From JAJDTT01 sp022827025 (GTDB lineage Bacteria > Acidobacteriota > UBA6911 > RPQK01 > JAJDTT01), in assembly GCA_965203535.1 (NCBI GenBank), contig OZ241897.1, positions 5,518,001 through 5,582,000 of the forward strand: a DNA stretch of 64,000 nucleotides. The letters run 5' to 3'. Each line of letters begins with the position of its first letter. Within the stretch, counting starts at the first letter, position 1. The notes below the pieces were generated by a model. The model did no database searches, was not told the DNA's origin, and saw only the letters and a list, made by a program, of their open reading frames with translations. Below, one piece after another: positions 31,257 through 40,725 of this stretch. A program made the translations under genes and the position numbers.

Positions 31257-33139
31257 TGGAACCGCTGGAGTCGGCGTTCCTCGTCATATCGCTTGCGCAG
31301 TTCCTGAGTCAGAGGATCGTTGCTGACCTCAGCCACCATGAAGTCCCAGAACAGGTTTGAGGGAGGAGAGATCGCATCCCGGGCGGTCCGGACCACGATG
31401 ACACAGGTCGCGGGTTCCTCCCTCGCTTGGCGAAGGGCTCGTCGAAGCTCCCCCTTGGTCGCCACGTTGAAGGTCCTGGCCCCCATGGACGCCGCGTTGC
31501 CGGCGTAGTCGATCTCCAGGTAGTCACCGTCGAGCCGTCCCGTTTCGGGATCGCGCCGGCGAAATTCGTTGCCGAAGGCTTGCCCGGAGCGCAGTTCCTG
31601 CAGCCCGCGGATGCATTGATAGCCCCGGTTTTCGCTGATGACGACCGTCAGCTTGAGGCCTTCCTGGACCGACGTGACCAGCTCGGTGGGGTTCATCAGG
31701 TAGGTTCCGTCGCCGATGAAGACGACCACCTCACCCTCAGGATCGGCCATTCGGACGCCGAGGCCGGCCGGCATTTCATAGCCCATGCAGGAGTACCCGA
31801 ACTCCAGGTGGCAATGCCGCGCCCCGGTGGCGTCCCAGAACTTGAGGATGTCCCCGGGCGGGCTGCCGGCGGCGGCGATGACCGTGTCTCCGGGCCGGGA
31901 CTCTTCCTGCAGGGTCCGCACCAGTTGGGTCTGGAGCATCACTTCGCCTTCGTGCTCGTCGACCTCGCGCCGGCACACTTCCTCCCAGTCCCGGCAGATC
32001 TCGACCACCTCCCGCCGATAGGACGGGTCGGTCTCGATCCCGGCCTCCTGAGCGGCACGGGCGAGCGCCTCGAGCGCCTCGCGGGCGTCGGCCAGGAGAG
32101 GCAAGGCGCCCTGCTTGTAGGCGTCGCGGCCGCAGACGTTGATGTTGATGAAGCGGACGTCCGGATGCTGAAAACCCGATTGGGAGCCGGTGTCGAAATC
32201 GGACAGGCGGGTTCCGACACACAGGATCAGGTCCGCGGCAGCGGCCAGCTTGGTCGCGGACGGGTTCCCGGTGGTGCCCAGACCCCCGGCCAGCAGGTCC
32301 GACGGCCGGCCGTGGGCCCCCTTGCCGGCGTGAGTTTCCACCACGGGAAGCCCGCAGAGCCGGGAGAAGTGCTCCAACTGAGCCGAGGCATCGGAATAGA
32401 TGACGCCTCCGCCGGCAATGATGAGAGGCCGCCGGGCCGCCCTCAACATCTCCACGGCTTCCCGGATCCGCTGGGCGTCCGGCAGGCGCCGCTCGATCCG
32501 CCATTCCCTCTTCTCGAAGAAATGGACGGGAAAATTGAAGGCCTCCGGCTGGACGTCCTGGCACAGGCAAAGGGTGACCGCTCCGGTTTCCGCCGGGTCG
32601 GTCAACACCCGCATGGCTTCCGGAAGAGCCGTGAGAATCTGCTCCGGACGCGTGATGCGGTCGAAAAAGCGGCTGACGGGCCGGAAGCAGTCGTTCACGC
32701 TCACGTCTCCGGCGGAAGGGTGCTCCAGTTGCTGCAGCACCGGGCCCTGTTTCCGATTGGCGTAGATGTCCGAGGGAAAGAGGAGCACGGGCAAACGGTT
32801 GATGGTGGCCGCCGCGGCGCCCGTGATCATGTTGGTGGCGCCGGGGCCGATGGAGGTGGTGCAGGCCAGGGTGGCCAGGCGGCGCTTGGCCCGGGCGAAA
32901 CCGGCCGCCGTATGCACCATGGACTGCTCGTTGCACGGCTGGTAGTAGGGCAGCTCCGAACCGTACTCTTCCAACGCCTGTCCCATTCCCGTAACGTTAC
33001 CGTGGCCGAAGATGCCGAACATGGCCGGCACCAGCCGTTGCCGGATGCCATCCCGCTCGCTGTACTGCACTTGCAGGTATTTGACGATGGCCTGAGCGGC
33101 GGTCAGACGGGTGGTTCTTTCGTTTGCTGAAGTCATCAT
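31250..33139 (-). CDS. iolD: TPP-dependent trihydroxycyclohexanedione hydrolase (IolD-type)
   Basis: IolD opens the ring of 3D-(3,5/4)-trihydroxycyclohexane-1,2-dione in myo-inositol catabolism. The 629-residue protein matches that family in length and in its N-terminal signature FGIFGHGNVTGMGQAL, with the conserved CNEQSMVHTAAGFARA (containing the catalytic Glu of TPP enzymes). A central domain binds the cofactor edge, and the C-terminal TPP-binding GDGTYLMNPTE follows. The start is at MMTSANE (33139), with AAGGA upstream. No iolB, iolC, iolE or iolG is present, so the pathway may be incomplete here or encoded elsewhere. The divergent neighbour is the SGNH hydrolase gene. Confidence 0.85.
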   Translation of the reverse strand: MMTSANERTTRLTAAQAIVKYLQVQYSERDGIRQRLVPAMFGIFGHGNVTGMGQALEEYGSELPYYQPCNEQSMVHTAAGFARAKRRLATLACTTSIGPGATNMITGAAAATINRLPVLLFPSDIYANRKQGPVLQQLEHPSAGDVSVNDCFRPVSRFFDRITRPEQILTALPEAMRVLTDPAETGAVTLCLCQDVQPEAFNFPVHFFEKREWRIERRLPDAQRIREAVEMLRAARRPLIIAGGGVIYSDASAQLEHFSRLCGLPVVETHAGKGAHGRPSDLLAGGLGTTGNPSATKLAAAADLILCVGTRLSDFDTGSQSGFQHPDVRFININVCGRDAYKQGALPLLADAREALEALARAAQEAGIETDPSYRREVVEICRDWEEVCRREVDEHEGEVMLQTQLVRTLQEESRPGDTVIAAAGSPPGDILKFWDATGARHCHLEFGYSCMGYEMPAGLGVRMADPEGEVVVFIGDGTYLMNPTELVTSVQEGLKLTVVISENRGYQCIRGLQELRSGQAFGNEFRRRDPETGRLDGDYLEIDYAGNAASMGARTFNVATKGELRRALRQAREEPATCVIVVRTARDAISPPSNLFWDFMVAEVSNDPLTQELRKRYDEERRLQRFHY

Positions 33140-33253
33140 CGGTTCGTGTATCCTTTCCGGCCGGTCACCGGCGGGGGCATCCTGCGGCCGGGTCCATCCT
33201 ATGATAGATTCCGATTTTCCACCAAAATGGGCCGACAGCCGGAGGCCGTTCAC

Positions 33254-34348
33254 ATGATTCGCAAGCTGGGTGCCGGAATCGGGATCGCGTTGGTCCTCCT
33301 TTTTCTCGTGGAGGGTGCGGCGTGGCTGTTGCTTTCCCTGGGTTCCGGCCCGGCCTCGGGCTTCCTGGTGTCTCGAGGCGGCGAGTTTCACCGGCGATTG
33401 GCCAAGGGGTTCGTGGGAACCTCACGGGGTGTCCTGGCCGTGGACCCGCACCTGGGCTACGCTGCCGAGCCCGCGTTTCAGGTCTTCGGAGCCGAAGCAG
33501 GAGAAGACGTGCTGCGCATCGTCGCCCTGGGAGGCTCCACCACCGATCCCTACAACCAGGGACACTGGTCGGGAGCCCTCTCGGAGCTCCTGGCGAGTGA
33601 AGGGATCGCGGCGCGCATCTACAACGGGGGCGTCGGCAGCTACTCCACCAACCAGGAGGTGATCAAGCTGATCCGGGACGCCCTGGCGCTGAACCCTCAC
33701 GTGGTGATCTCGGTGGACGGGGTCAACGACCTGGGTCTGGTCAAGTCCATCTCCCCCTTCACTCCCATGGTGAACCATCCGCAGCAGGCGATCATGGAGT
33801 ACGTGGTCGGCTCTGCCTACCAGAGCCTGTTTCTGCCCAATCTGGCCCGTTTATTGGGATCCGGCGAGAAGATCCTGCAGGAGCCTCACTGGGGGCATCC
33901 GAACGAGATGAAGGCGGAAGAGGTGTGGGAGAAGCACCTGCGCATCATGGACGCCATCTCCCGGGAGTTCGGCATACGGTACATGGCGGTGCTGCAGCCC
34001 ATCATGGGTTTCGGAAGTTACGATCCGTCCCCCCGCGAAGAAGAAATGTGGGAGGAGCGGAAGCAGCGGCCGCGTCCGGATGAAACGCCCTACCACGTGG
34101 CGCTGACCCGGTACTATGAGGCGGCCCAGGTTCGCTGCCACCAGATTCCCTACTGTGCCGATCTGACCGGGATTTACGCCGGGAAGACGGATCTCTACAA
34201 CGATCCCCGGCATCCCAACCCCGAGGGATATCGACTGTTGGGCGAGGCCATCTTCAAGGAACTTCGGGACCGCGGCCTGCTGATATTGCCTGAAAATCGT
34301 GAATCCGAACCGCAGGGAGACGCCGGCCAGGCCAGCCGAACGCCCTGA
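33254..34348 (+). CDS. Membrane-anchored SGNH/GDSL hydrolase
   Basis: 364 residues. A hydrophobic segment at about 8-30 (ALVLLFLVEGAAWLLL) anchors the protein. The SGNH blocks follow in order: GGSTTDP (nucleophile Ser), GGVGSYSTN (Gly), DGVNDL (Asn) and, near the C-terminus, DPRHPNPEGYRLL (Asp/His). Such enzymes are extracytoplasmic esterases or deacetylases, often acting on acylated glycans. TATGAT at 33201-33206 is a possible -10. The stop overlaps the next start (TGATG at 34346-34350), so the three genes 33.2-37.1 kb are probably one operon. Confidence 0.85.
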   Translation: MIRKLGAGIGIALVLLFLVEGAAWLLLSLGSGPASGFLVSRGGEFHRRLAKGFVGTSRGVLAVDPHLGYAAEPAFQVFGAEAGEDVLRIVALGGSTTDPYNQGHWSGALSELLASEGIAARIYNGGVGSYSTNQEVIKLIRDALALNPHVVISVDGVNDLGLVKSISPFTPMVNHPQQAIMEYVVGSAYQSLFLPNLARLLGSGEKILQEPHWGHPNEMKAEEVWEKHLRIMDAISREFGIRYMAVLQPIMGFGSYDPSPREEEMWEERKQRPRPDETPYHVALTRYYEAAQVRCHQIPYCADLTGIYAGKTDLYNDPRHPNPEGYRLLGEAIFKELRDRGLLILPENRESEPQGDAGQASRTP

Positions 34349-35562
34349 TGGGACGAGCCTGGGAAATGCGGATCAGACCCGGAACCAAGCCCGGATCCAG
34401 ACCGGACGCCCGGAACCTCGATCGGAGGCGTTTCCTGGCGGCGGGCGCCGGCGCCTTGACCGTCCCGCATGGGAACCGGACGGTTTTCGGTGTTCCCGGG
34501 GAAGAAGGCTCGATCCGGACCCGTGAAGGAGAAAGCCCTCCCCGGACGCTGGAAGGCCTGGACCGTCAGATCTGGGAAGAGGAGCTCTCGGATTTCGTTC
34601 CCGCCCGGATCTTCGACGCTCACTGCCATATCTACCGGGCCGACTTCGACCTGAACTACCGGACGGCGCTTGCCCAAGAGGAGGACTTCAGGACCGAAAC
34701 CGTCTGGACCGACTGCGATATCGACACGGTGCGGCAGGTCGAAAGCGTCGTGATGCCCGGACGGCAGATCACCCGGTTGGCGTTTCCCTTTCCCTTCTAC
34801 CGGTGCGATTTCCGGAAGTCGAACCAGTTCGCCGGCAGAGAGGTCCGGAAGGAGCCGGGGTCCGCGGCCCTGATGCTGGTGGAGCCCTCCATTTCCGCGC
34901 ATGAAGTGGAGGAGACGATCCTGAAGCACCGTCTCCTGGGTCTGAAACCCTACGCCCGGTATTGTCGGGACCGAGGATCTGGTTGCCGGATCACCGATTT
35001 CCTTCCCGAGCACCAGATTGCCGTGGCCGACCGCTACGGACTGCTCATCATGCTCCACGTGGGCTTGAAGAAATCTTTCGCGGACCCCAGAAACGTGAGC
35101 GACATGCTCCGATTGGCCGACCGCTATCCCCGGGCCCAGTGGATTCTGGCTCATGCAGCGCGCAGCTTCTCTCCGTACCCCATCGAAACGGCCGCCCCCG
35201 CCTTCCGGGGGCTTCCCAACGTCTGGTATGAAGTCTCCGCCGTCTGTTCCATGGAATCCTTCGACGTCCTCTTCTCGCAGGTGGACACGGGCCGGATCCT
35301 GTACGGGGCCGACTCGGGCGACGTGGCCTTCTCCCGGGGCAAGATCGTCTTCTATGGGTCGAGTTGGGGAGACCTGACTCCCACCACCAACACGCTGGGG
35401 GGAGAGCTGACGTTCACCCTCTACGAGCAGTTGCGGGCCATGCGGCGGGCGGCGATGCGGCTGGGCCTGACCCGCGAACAGATCCGGGACATCTTCTTCA
35501 ACACGGGAGATCGCCTGGTTCGGTCCGTCGCCGCGTCGATGCAGGACGAATTCCTCCAATAG
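34348..35562 (+). CDS. Tat-exported amidohydrolase-family protein
   Basis: 404 residues with a twin-arginine signal (DRRRFLAAGAGAL) about 25 residues in; a Met at residue 7 is an alternative start. The mature part is an amidohydrolase_2 TIM barrel with the metal motif DAHCHIY, then MLHVGLKK (second His), ILAHAARSF (third His) and YGADSGD (catalytic Asp region). Cytosolic relatives hydrolyse or decarboxylate ring compounds; an exported one is less usual. The start overlaps the SGNH gene by one base and the next gene follows after 10 bp, implying translational coupling. Confidence 0.8.
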   Translation: MGRAWEMRIRPGTKPGSRPDARNLDRRRFLAAGAGALTVPHGNRTVFGVPGEEGSIRTREGESPPRTLEGLDRQIWEEELSDFVPARIFDAHCHIYRADFDLNYRTALAQEEDFRTETVWTDCDIDTVRQVESVVMPGRQITRLAFPFPFYRCDFRKSNQFAGREVRKEPGSAALMLVEPSISAHEVEETILKHRLLGLKPYARYCRDRGSGCRITDFLPEHQIAVADRYGLLIMLHVGLKKSFADPRNVSDMLRLADRYPRAQWILAHAARSFSPYPIETAAPAFRGLPNVWYEVSAVCSMESFDVLFSQVDTGRILYGADSGDVAFSRGKIVFYGSSWGDLTPTTNTLGGELTFTLYEQLRAMRRAAMRLGLTREQIRDIFFNTGDRLVRSVAASMQDEFLQ

Positions 35563-35572
35563 GTAGCAACCA

Positions 35573-37141
35573 ATGCGAAAAAATTGTGTGAACCGTCACC
35601 GCCCGGCAGCCGCCGCGGTGATTCTTCTGGCCGGCGTCCTGAGCTTGTCCGCGGCACAGCACGAACATCAATGGACGATCCAGGGCTCTTACTCGATCCT
35701 CCCCACCGAGCCGCTGGAGATCGGCCATGAACGCCAGCTCCTGATGGACGACCACGTGGTCGAGGACGTACGGGCCGTTCGCCGCAAGGTCCATCAACCG
35801 AAAAAGCATCCCGCCAACCCGCTCTTCTCGACTGGAACCGCGGACCTCAACCCGGACACGACCGTCACCTACGTGAGCGTTATCCGAGACCCGGACAGCG
35901 GCCTCTACCGCTTGTGGGACTCCAGCAGCATATTGATCGAGATCCCCACTCCACCCGGCTTCTACTGGTTGAGCCGCGCCCGCTACTACGAGTCCAAAGA
36001 CGGCCTCCAGTGGACCGCCCCCAAGCTGGGACTGGTGGAGGTCGACGGCACCAAGGCCAACAACGTCTTCAAAGGGAGCGACAAGACCAGTTTCGACAGC
36101 GTCGGCGTGACCCGGACCCCTCCCAAGTGGCGGGATCAGGGCCGGTACCTGATGATCTACAACCTGGCTCCCGCCGGGCGCGATCCTCATCCTGAATTGA
36201 TCGCCGGCGGCCAGGAACTCCGGGTCGCCTTCAGCGACGACGGGGTCCATTGGACTGACCAGAAGGAGAACCCCATCTTCCGCGGCCAGAGCGACACCGC
36301 CAACAACCTGACCTACAACCCCGAACGCGGCGTCGTCATGTACTACCGCAGGCCGCCCATCAACGCCGGCGAGATCCGGCGCATCGCCTATTCCGAAAGC
36401 GCCGACCTGCTCAACTGGAGCCAGCCCGAGCACGTGGTGGTTCCCGATGAACTGGACCCCTACTCCCTCTATTGCATGCCCGTCGTGCGGTACCAGGGGG
36501 TCTACTTCGGGTTTCTCCACATGTTCTATCTGCGGCCCCCCTTTCAGCGGGAGGGAGAGGTCGAGAAGAAACTGAAGATCGACGTCCAGCTCGCCTGGAG
36601 CCGGGACGGCCGGAACTGGGAACGCCATCCGGAACGTCCCATCTTCCTGGAGACGGGGCCGCCCGGCTCTTACGATCGGGGCCGGGTCTACATCGCCAAG
36701 GGTCTCGTCGAACACGAGGACCGGGTCGACCTCTATTACACCGGTCACGAGAGCCTGCACATTTCCCGGGACGTCCGGCCCGGCGACGGGCACATCTGCC
36801 TGGCCTCCCTGCGCCGCGACGGGTTCGTCTCGTTGGCGGCCGCCGATCAGGGGAGCATGTTGACACGGCCCATCCGGCACCCGGGCGGCCGGCTGCGCAT
36901 CAACGCCAAGACGGAGCCGACCGGTTCCATTCGCGTGGCCGTCCGCCGGGGTGACGGAGAACGTGACGGGCTGCGGTTCGACGAGTGGAGCCGCGACCGC
37001 TGCCGTTCGTTCAGCGGCGACTCCACCAATCACGCGGTGGCCTGGGAGGGTTCCGCCGATCCCGCCTCCCTCAAGGACCAGGCGATCCGGCTGGAATTCC
37101 ACTTGGAGCAGGCGGAGCTGTTCTCCTTCTGGTTCGAGTAA
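35573..37141 (+). CDS. Exported propeller protein, Q-L-L-M-D-D member of the three-paralogue family
   Basis: 522 residues with a signal peptide (AAVILLAGVLSLSAA). The signature is IGHERQLLMDDHVVEDV, close to the 28.1-kb protein, followed by SKDGLQW, SDDGVHW and WSRDGRNWERH blade motifs. The C-terminal domain ends FHLEQAELFSFWFE, matching the FHLDKAKLFSFW end of the paralogue. It is the last gene of the SGNH-amidohydrolase-propeller operon. An 81-bp copy of the 160-bp repeat begins 7 bp after its stop. Role probably in extracellular saccharide breakdown; catalytic residues are not assignable by eye. Confidence 0.7.
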   Translation: MRKNCVNRHRPAAAAVILLAGVLSLSAAQHEHQWTIQGSYSILPTEPLEIGHERQLLMDDHVVEDVRAVRRKVHQPKKHPANPLFSTGTADLNPDTTVTYVSVIRDPDSGLYRLWDSSSILIEIPTPPGFYWLSRARYYESKDGLQWTAPKLGLVEVDGTKANNVFKGSDKTSFDSVGVTRTPPKWRDQGRYLMIYNLAPAGRDPHPELIAGGQELRVAFSDDGVHWTDQKENPIFRGQSDTANNLTYNPERGVVMYYRRPPINAGEIRRIAYSESADLLNWSQPEHVVVPDELDPYSLYCMPVVRYQGVYFGFLHMFYLRPPFQREGEVEKKLKIDVQLAWSRDGRNWERHPERPIFLETGPPGSYDRGRVYIAKGLVEHEDRVDLYYTGHESLHISRDVRPGDGHICLASLRRDGFVSLAAADQGSMLTRPIRHPGGRLRINAKTEPTGSIRVAVRRGDGERDGLRFDEWSRDRCRSFSGDSTNHAVAWEGSADPASLKDQAIRLEFHLEQAELFSFWFE

Positions 37142-37148
37142 CCGGCTG

Positions 37149-37229
37149 GGAGCCTGCGTGGCAGAATCGTGAAAATCTGGCCTCGATTCTCCACTTTCTC
37201 GCTACGATCATTTCTACCGCGCTGACTCC
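37149..37229 (-). repeat. Internally deleted copy (81 bp) of the 160-bp palindromic element
   Basis: Minus-strand orientation. Both ends are present (GGAGTCAGCGCGGTAGAAAT at one end, CGCAGGCTCC at the other), but 79 bp of the middle is missing. The join lies at CGATT, a sequence present at both borders in full copies, so deletion between short direct repeats is likely. It fills the gap between two convergent genes. The flanking dinucleotides are TG and TT, which do not match. Confidence 0.85.
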
Positions 37230-37242
37230 TTCGAGGATTCCG

Positions 37243-38961
37243 TCAGGCGCGATCTTCGGAGCGGAATCGCACCCAGAGCTGGGCATTCACCAGTTGGAGC
37301 GGACCCCCCGTCTTGAACGGATCGCTGCTGGACGCGACCAGCAGCTCCAGGTCGTTGTCCCCCAGGTTCAGCGGCTGGGCGTCCAGGACATAGGTCACCC
37401 GGTGGGCCTGGAAGTGATAGTGGCTGTGGGCAGACACGTTTCCGTCCGCTTCGTGGCGATGCTCGTGCGCATGGGCGTACCCGATCCGGACCGCGTCTCC
37501 CGCTCCTGCGGATTGTCCGTTGACGGCCAGCTCCAACCCGCCTTCCTGCAGGTGGCCGTGCACGGTCAGCTCCAACCGGAGTTCCTGGAGAGTGCCTTCT
37601 TGCGCGGCGGCCTGAACGTCGTCTCCCAGCGGTAGCGGAAAGCTCTCTCCCTGGCCGGGCCTCAGGTGCAGCGGAAGCGGTGGCTCGGCGGTGACGTGCT
37701 TGTAGTGGATGAAGACCGAACTGTCCACACAGTAGAGCTTGTCCTTGCCCTCCAGCGTTGCAGCCTCGCCCACGTCGTCCAGGCAGGCATAGACACGATT
37801 GCGGACTGCGGCAAGCTCCTCCGGGGTGTCCACGGAGTAGGGATCGAAGGGCGTGGCCAGATTCCAGAAATGGATGCCGTCGGCGCCGGCCCGGTGCCAG
37901 CGGGCTGCCAGCGCCCGGTTCCCTTCCCGGCACCAGGCCGGGTCGCAGCTCCATGGCTTCTGGTTGATGCAGGGATAGACCCGCACCTCGTGTTCATGGG
38001 CCGTCCGGACGAAGTGCTCGACGTCCAGAGTGCTCGAGGCGTATCCGCCGCCGGCGATGATCAGGTCCACCAGGTCCTCAGCCATCCAGGCCTCCACGTC
38101 CATGCCCAGGTGGATTGCCTGCTGAAACGTATCGGGGACGCGAGCCGACAGCAGCAGGGGCCTCCCTCGCCGAGCGGCGGCCGTGTCGGCCATCTCCCGG
38201 ATCCGGGCCATGAAGCCGGTCATGATCGCCGTCTCTTCCGGAGTTGCCGGCTCGCCGCGCATGCAGCGGCTGAAGAACATGGGGTGGCGGATGTAATCCA
38301 TCTCGAAGCCGTCCACGTCGAACCCCTCGCAGACCTCCCGGACGATGGTGAACTGGCGGTCGCGGACGGCTTCGTGGGTGAAGTCGTAGGCCGTCACGTA
38401 CAACTGCAGGTTCGGGAGGGTCCCCTCCGTGTCCACCAGCAGCTCGGGGTGCTGGCTCTTGAAGGGGTGCATGAGGTTTCTCATGATGCTGTCGTGACAG
38501 TCGTTCATGCTCATGTGGGCGAAGGCTTCCATCCCGTTTTCGTGGGCGAAGTCGACGACCAACCGCAACGGGTCATGCCCCGCGTCCACCAGCGCCTTGT
38601 GGTTGCGGGCCCAGGCCCGGTCGGTGACCGAAGTTCCTCCGGCCGCGGCGTAGAGCCTTTTCCGAGCCTTGCTGATGTAGGCCGGACTGTGGGCGTAAAC
38701 GGCGTAGGTGATGGCGTCGACCTGCGTCCCGATCAGCGGCTTGAGCCGTGGCGCCAGGAATCCCTCGGGCGTGTCGCTTCCTGCGTGGGAGAGACCGTAG
38801 TTGTCGTCCACGAAGATGATTCGCCGTCGTCGGCGAACAGCCTCCAGCCGGTCCAGCTTCGCCTGTGACCGAACGGGGACCTCGCCGGCTCCGCAACCGG
38901 CGGCCCACCCGGCCGCTCCGCCGATCATGGCGGCAATGGCTTCCCTTCGCGTGAGACTCAT
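37243..38961 (-). CDS. Tat-exported lipoprotein, hydrolase-like TIM barrel (second paralogue)
   Basis: 572 residues. The N-terminus has a twin-arginine motif (TRREAIAAM) and a lipobox-like WAAGC, so it is probably a Tat-exported lipoprotein. The barrel shows FVDDNYG, AHMSMNDCHDS, VDGFEMDYIRHP, WMAEDLVDLIIAGG and GADGIHFWNLAT, in the same order as IRINDNHG, VDGLELCFRDHR and GADGISFYNHF in the 22.7-kb protein. The C-terminal third is a beta-rich domain with a His-rich turn (AHAHEHRHEADG). GGGGAGGATG precedes the ATG. It is convergent with the propeller gene at 35.6 kb. Substrate unknown. Confidence 0.7.
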   Translation of the reverse strand: MSLTRREAIAAMIGGAAGWAAGCGAGEVPVRSQAKLDRLEAVRRRRRIIFVDDNYGLSHAGSDTPEGFLAPRLKPLIGTQVDAITYAVYAHSPAYISKARKRLYAAAGGTSVTDRAWARNHKALVDAGHDPLRLVVDFAHENGMEAFAHMSMNDCHDSIMRNLMHPFKSQHPELLVDTEGTLPNLQLYVTAYDFTHEAVRDRQFTIVREVCEGFDVDGFEMDYIRHPMFFSRCMRGEPATPEETAIMTGFMARIREMADTAAARRGRPLLLSARVPDTFQQAIHLGMDVEAWMAEDLVDLIIAGGGYASSTLDVEHFVRTAHEHEVRVYPCINQKPWSCDPAWCREGNRALAARWHRAGADGIHFWNLATPFDPYSVDTPEELAAVRNRVYACLDDVGEAATLEGKDKLYCVDSSVFIHYKHVTAEPPLPLHLRPGQGESFPLPLGDDVQAAAQEGTLQELRLELTVHGHLQEGGLELAVNGQSAGAGDAVRIGYAHAHEHRHEADGNVSAHSHYHFQAHRVTYVLDAQPLNLGDNDLELLVASSSDPFKTGGPLQLVNAQLWVRFRSEDRA

Positions 38962-39039
38962 CTCATCCTCCCCGAGCTTGAAGATGGACGGGGCACATCT
39001 GTCAAAGCTCGATTCAGTCCGTGCACAGTGGTGTTCATA

Positions 39040-40629
39040 CTACTCGGGATTGGAGAGTCGACCCCATATCTTTTCCATCGCTTGATGGAATACGGTCGCG
39101 TCCAGTTCGCCGATGGAACCGACTCTTTCCGTCATGTTGAACAGTGAAGCGTACGTCTCTTCACGGAGCCGCTCCCGCCGAGTCCGGAGGACGTCCAACA
39201 TATCTTCCTTCCTGGCCGAATCCAGATCCAGGTCTTCGGCTCGACTCAACTCGTCTTTCAGATTGGACAACTTTCGCTGCCGACAAAAGGCATTGTTCAT
39301 GAAGTTGACCAAGATGTCTCGTCCGGGCCGGGACTGGTTGAGCACTCCCAGTTGATAGTACGCATCGCACAACTCGGTGCCGCCATCCACGACTTTCAGA
39401 AAATCGGAACGAGCCGATGCGAGCTCCCCTTTCTCCAGGTGGAGTATGCCGGACAGATACAGGGCCGCTTCGGAGCCGGGCAGGCCGGCCAAGGATCGGT
39501 CCACCCACTCCCGGGCCTTCTCCGATGACCCGGCCGCGTCGTAATTCTTGGCCTTCCAGTAGCAGGTGCGAGCCCGAAAACTCGTGCGTGAATCCTGGGG
39601 GATGCCGTTCCACACCGCCGGCTCCAGCTCCAGCAGGCGGTCCAGGGAGTGCTGGGAGGGCTGGTACCGTCCCAGCAAATGAAGAACGACGCCGTGGCGG
39701 AACAAGGCGGAAATGTTTTGCGGATCCCAGGTCAGGGCATCCTCGAAATAACGAAGCGCCCGTTGGTAGAGATGCAGGGATCGAAGGTGGAACTCGCCCA
39801 ATGCGACCATGGCTTTCGTGTACTCGGGCACGAGCCGAATGGCTTCCGTCATCGACTGGATCGCTTCCGTATACCGGGTTTCCTCCAGTAGCCGGTTTCC
39901 CCGGTAGAGCAACAGCTCGGCAAAGTCAGGGTGCCGTTCGACGTGATCCGCAGTCTTCTCGAGCCGTCCGGCTTTCCAGGCCAGATAGAGCGTCAGCGGA
40001 GATGTCCTGTCCGGATCCAGGACCTCGAGAGGATTCTGGCCGGACAGTCCGGACTCCGGGCGCCCGCCCGTGAGGAGGAATCGGACATAGGCCGCGAGCA
40101 GACGGTCCTCCGTTGGCAGGTCGCCGTCCCCGATTGAATTCGCAATCGGGGCCGTCCCGGTCGATCTCGAATCGTGCCGCCGCAGCCGCTCCTGTGCCGT
40201 TCGACAAAGTGCCTCATGATAGGACGAAATTCCTCGTGAGCAGAGCGAAGAGAGCCTCCTGGCCTGGAATGGACCGTAGATTCCCTCCTCCGCTTCCCGC
40301 GTCAGGATGAGGAATCGGGTTGTTAGCAATCGGTTCAGGACCTCCGGGTCGGAAAGGGTCCGAAAGGTGTCCTCCAAGTGAGTTTCGGCCCTTCGCCAAC
40401 CGTGAAGATGGGGTCGGGTGGGTGGACCCAAGTCGGTCCCGGCGTCCTTCCCCCGGTCCATAGAGGGAGCGGGACGATCCGTTCGGGTCGGAATCGGCCG
40501 CTTGTGACTGCAGCCTGTAAGCAGTATCGAGAAAAGAACGGTGCCAACGAAAGAGTTCCGGAAGAGAGGCCGCAGGGATTGGCCACGATGAAATGCCGGT
40601 CGCTCGCGAAACTCCACTGAATTTCTCAC
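39040..40629 (-). CDS. TPR-repeat lipoprotein
   Basis: About 529 residues. A signal with lipobox LLTGC lies about 40 residues after the first possible start codon, so the real start is probably one of the later GTG or TTG codons in the 40.55-40.63 kb stretch. The middle and C-terminal parts contain helical pair repeats of TPR type (RYTEAIQSMTEAIRLVPEYTKAMVALGEF; YQRALRYFEDALTWDPQNISAL; LEKGELASARSDF, given here in pieces). Such proteins scaffold complexes at the inner or outer membrane. Its neighbours are exported hydrolases, but I cannot assign a partner. Confidence 0.7.
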   Translation of the reverse strand: MRNSVEFRERPAFHRGQSLRPLFRNSFVGTVLFSILLTGCSHKRPIPTRTDRPAPSMDRGKDAGTDLGPPTRPHLHGWRRAETHLEDTFRTLSDPEVLNRLLTTRFLILTREAEEGIYGPFQARRLSSLCSRGISSYHEALCRTAQERLRRHDSRSTGTAPIANSIGDGDLPTEDRLLAAYVRFLLTGGRPESGLSGQNPLEVLDPDRTSPLTLYLAWKAGRLEKTADHVERHPDFAELLLYRGNRLLEETRYTEAIQSMTEAIRLVPEYTKAMVALGEFHLRSLHLYQRALRYFEDALTWDPQNISALFRHGVVLHLLGRYQPSQHSLDRLLELEPAVWNGIPQDSRTSFRARTCYWKAKNYDAAGSSEKAREWVDRSLAGLPGSEAALYLSGILHLEKGELASARSDFLKVVDGGTELCDAYYQLGVLNQSRPGRDILVNFMNNAFCRQRKLSNLKDELSRAEDLDLDSARKEDMLDVLRTRRERLREETYASLFNMTERVGSIGELDATVFHQAMEKIWGRLSNPE

Positions 40630-40725
40630 TACGGTCAGAAAAGCAACGAACGGCCGGAACCGGGTTCGAAGTCCGGATGACTCAATAAGCCGCTGAATAT
40701 CTGACGATTATGAAGCGACCTTCGT

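Noticed and set aside
40650..40690. GGGTTCGAAGTCC resembling a tRNA T-arm
   Set aside because: The T-stem does not pair properly and no acceptor, D or anticodon arm can be found around it.
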